Source: Pseudogemmobacter bohemicus (GTDB taxonomy: Bacteria; Pseudomonadota; Alphaproteobacteria; Rhodobacterales; Rhodobacteraceae). From it: a stretch of 64,000 nt of DNA. Positions 63,687-64,000 of this stretch are shown piece by piece. Position 1 is the first letter of the stretch. The number at the start of each line of letters is the position of its first letter. The notes beneath the pieces were generated by a model. That model did not search any database and was not told the origin of the DNA. It saw only the letters and a list, made by a program, of their open reading frames with translations. The stretch is taken from NCBI RefSeq assembly GCF_003290025.1, contig NZ_QNHG01000002.1, positions 1,310,976 to 1,374,975 on the forward strand. Direction: 5' to 3'. The position numbers and the translations under genes were made by a program.

Positions 63687-64000
63687 ATGACATGTATTTC
63701 CGACTCCGAGGTCCGCAGGGGCCGAAAATTTGATCAGGTCCAGGCAGGCGCATTGCGTGTTTTTCTGCGCGATGGGTTCGAAGGCGCATCAGTGGATGAA
63801 ATCGCCCGCGAGGCGGGGGTTTCGAAGGCGACACTTTACTCTTATTTCCCAGATAAGCGGGTGATGTTCACCGAAGTGTTCAGCATCGAATGCCAGCGCC
63901 AGGCAAGCGAGGCCGAGACCGAGCTGGCCCAGACACCGCCCGCGCCGGAATTCCTGACCTATGCGGCACGGCGGGTGATCCGCTTTGCCCTGTCGGATTT
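63687..64000 (+). CDS. TetR/AcrR-family transcriptional regulator, truncated by window end
   Basis: N-terminal DNA-binding domain only: QAGALRVFLRDGFEGASVDE, IAREAGVSKATLYSYFPDKR is the helix-turn-helix. I start at ATG 63687; another in-frame ATG lies at 63633, without a clear ribosome site before either. Divergent from the mbfA relic, so it may once have controlled it. The effector domain lies outside the window. Confidence 0.88.
   Translation, partial: MTCISDSEVRRGRKFDQVQAGALRVFLRDGFEGASVDEIAREAGVSKATLYSYFPDKRVMFTEVFSIECQRQASEAETELAQTPPAPEFLTYAARRVIRFALSD

Overview
The window is a GC-rich, densely packed piece of an alphaproteobacterial chromosome, most likely from the Rhodobacteraceae/Paracoccaceae. 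Pointers are the rimP-nusA-ylxR-infB block, an NDUFS4-type complex I accessory protein, an NDUFAF5-like protein beside comF and hemH, a pseudoazurin relic, an MbfA-type iron exporter relic, and CCCCCGGAGTATTT-type palindromes between genes. I cannot name the genus. I see no rRNA, tRNA, CRISPR array, intact insertion sequence or prophage.

Layout. 0.1-9.8 kb holds metabolic and repair genes: acs, a broken pseudoazurin gene, a Dcm/Vsr methylation and mismatch-repair pair, the DAHP synthase gene aroG with an attenuator-like leader, small envelope proteins, uvrB and the NDUFS4-like gene. 9.8-10.8 kb has no recognisable gene. 10.8-21.2 kb is a surface-glycan region: a DegT aminotransferase, a CmcI-like methyltransferase, a NeuD/PglD-like acyltransferase, four glycosyltransferases, and a tightly overlapping rfbF-rfbG-C-methyltransferase-rfbC operon that should make a branched CDP-6-deoxy sugar. 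21.4-23.7 kb is a DASS-type transporter and a LysR regulator. 23.8-29.4 kb is the transcription/translation operon rimP-nusA-ylxR-infB with its own promoter and a leader terminator. 29.8-35.2 kb is tamA-tamB. 35.4-43.8 kb is a second polysaccharide locus (SDR, sugar transferase, CapD/WbpM-type dehydratase, YjbH, YjbF and a divergent Wza-type export lipoprotein), flanked by a tiny secreted protein that has a paralogue at 48.3 kb. 43.8-50.6 kb holds marR, a nitrilase, grxC, comF, an NDUFAF5-like gene, hemH and two L,D-transpeptidases around a CAP lipoprotein. 50.7-61.5 kb holds an RNA methyltransferase, an ABC exporter pair, a CCA-adding-type enzyme, two Nudix hydrolases, hslO, a HAD phosphatase, an EamA transporter and a DUF188 protein. 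61.6-64 kb holds fghA, a broken mbfA and the start of a TetR regulator.

How the parts fit. The two glycan loci may be linked. The CapD-type dehydratase and the PglC-like sugar transferase in one, and the aminotransferase and acyltransferase in the other, together match a bacillosamine-like route to an amino-sugar primer. RfbF/RfbG/C-methyltransferase/RfbC would supply a second, C-methylated sugar. TamA/TamB, the transpeptidases and the YjbF/YjbH/Wza set all serve envelope construction.

The strongest unexpected signal is the aroG leader. A 23-codon open frame contains Trp-Phe-Tyr-Tyr-Phe, followed by mutually exclusive hairpins and an intrinsic terminator, which is the textbook layout of translation-coupled attenuation. 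Other points of interest are two multi-lesion pseudogenes for metal-related proteins, a terminator in the nusA-operon leader, a paired family of tiny secreted proteins, and short duplications, often 18 bp in period, at the ends of several genes.
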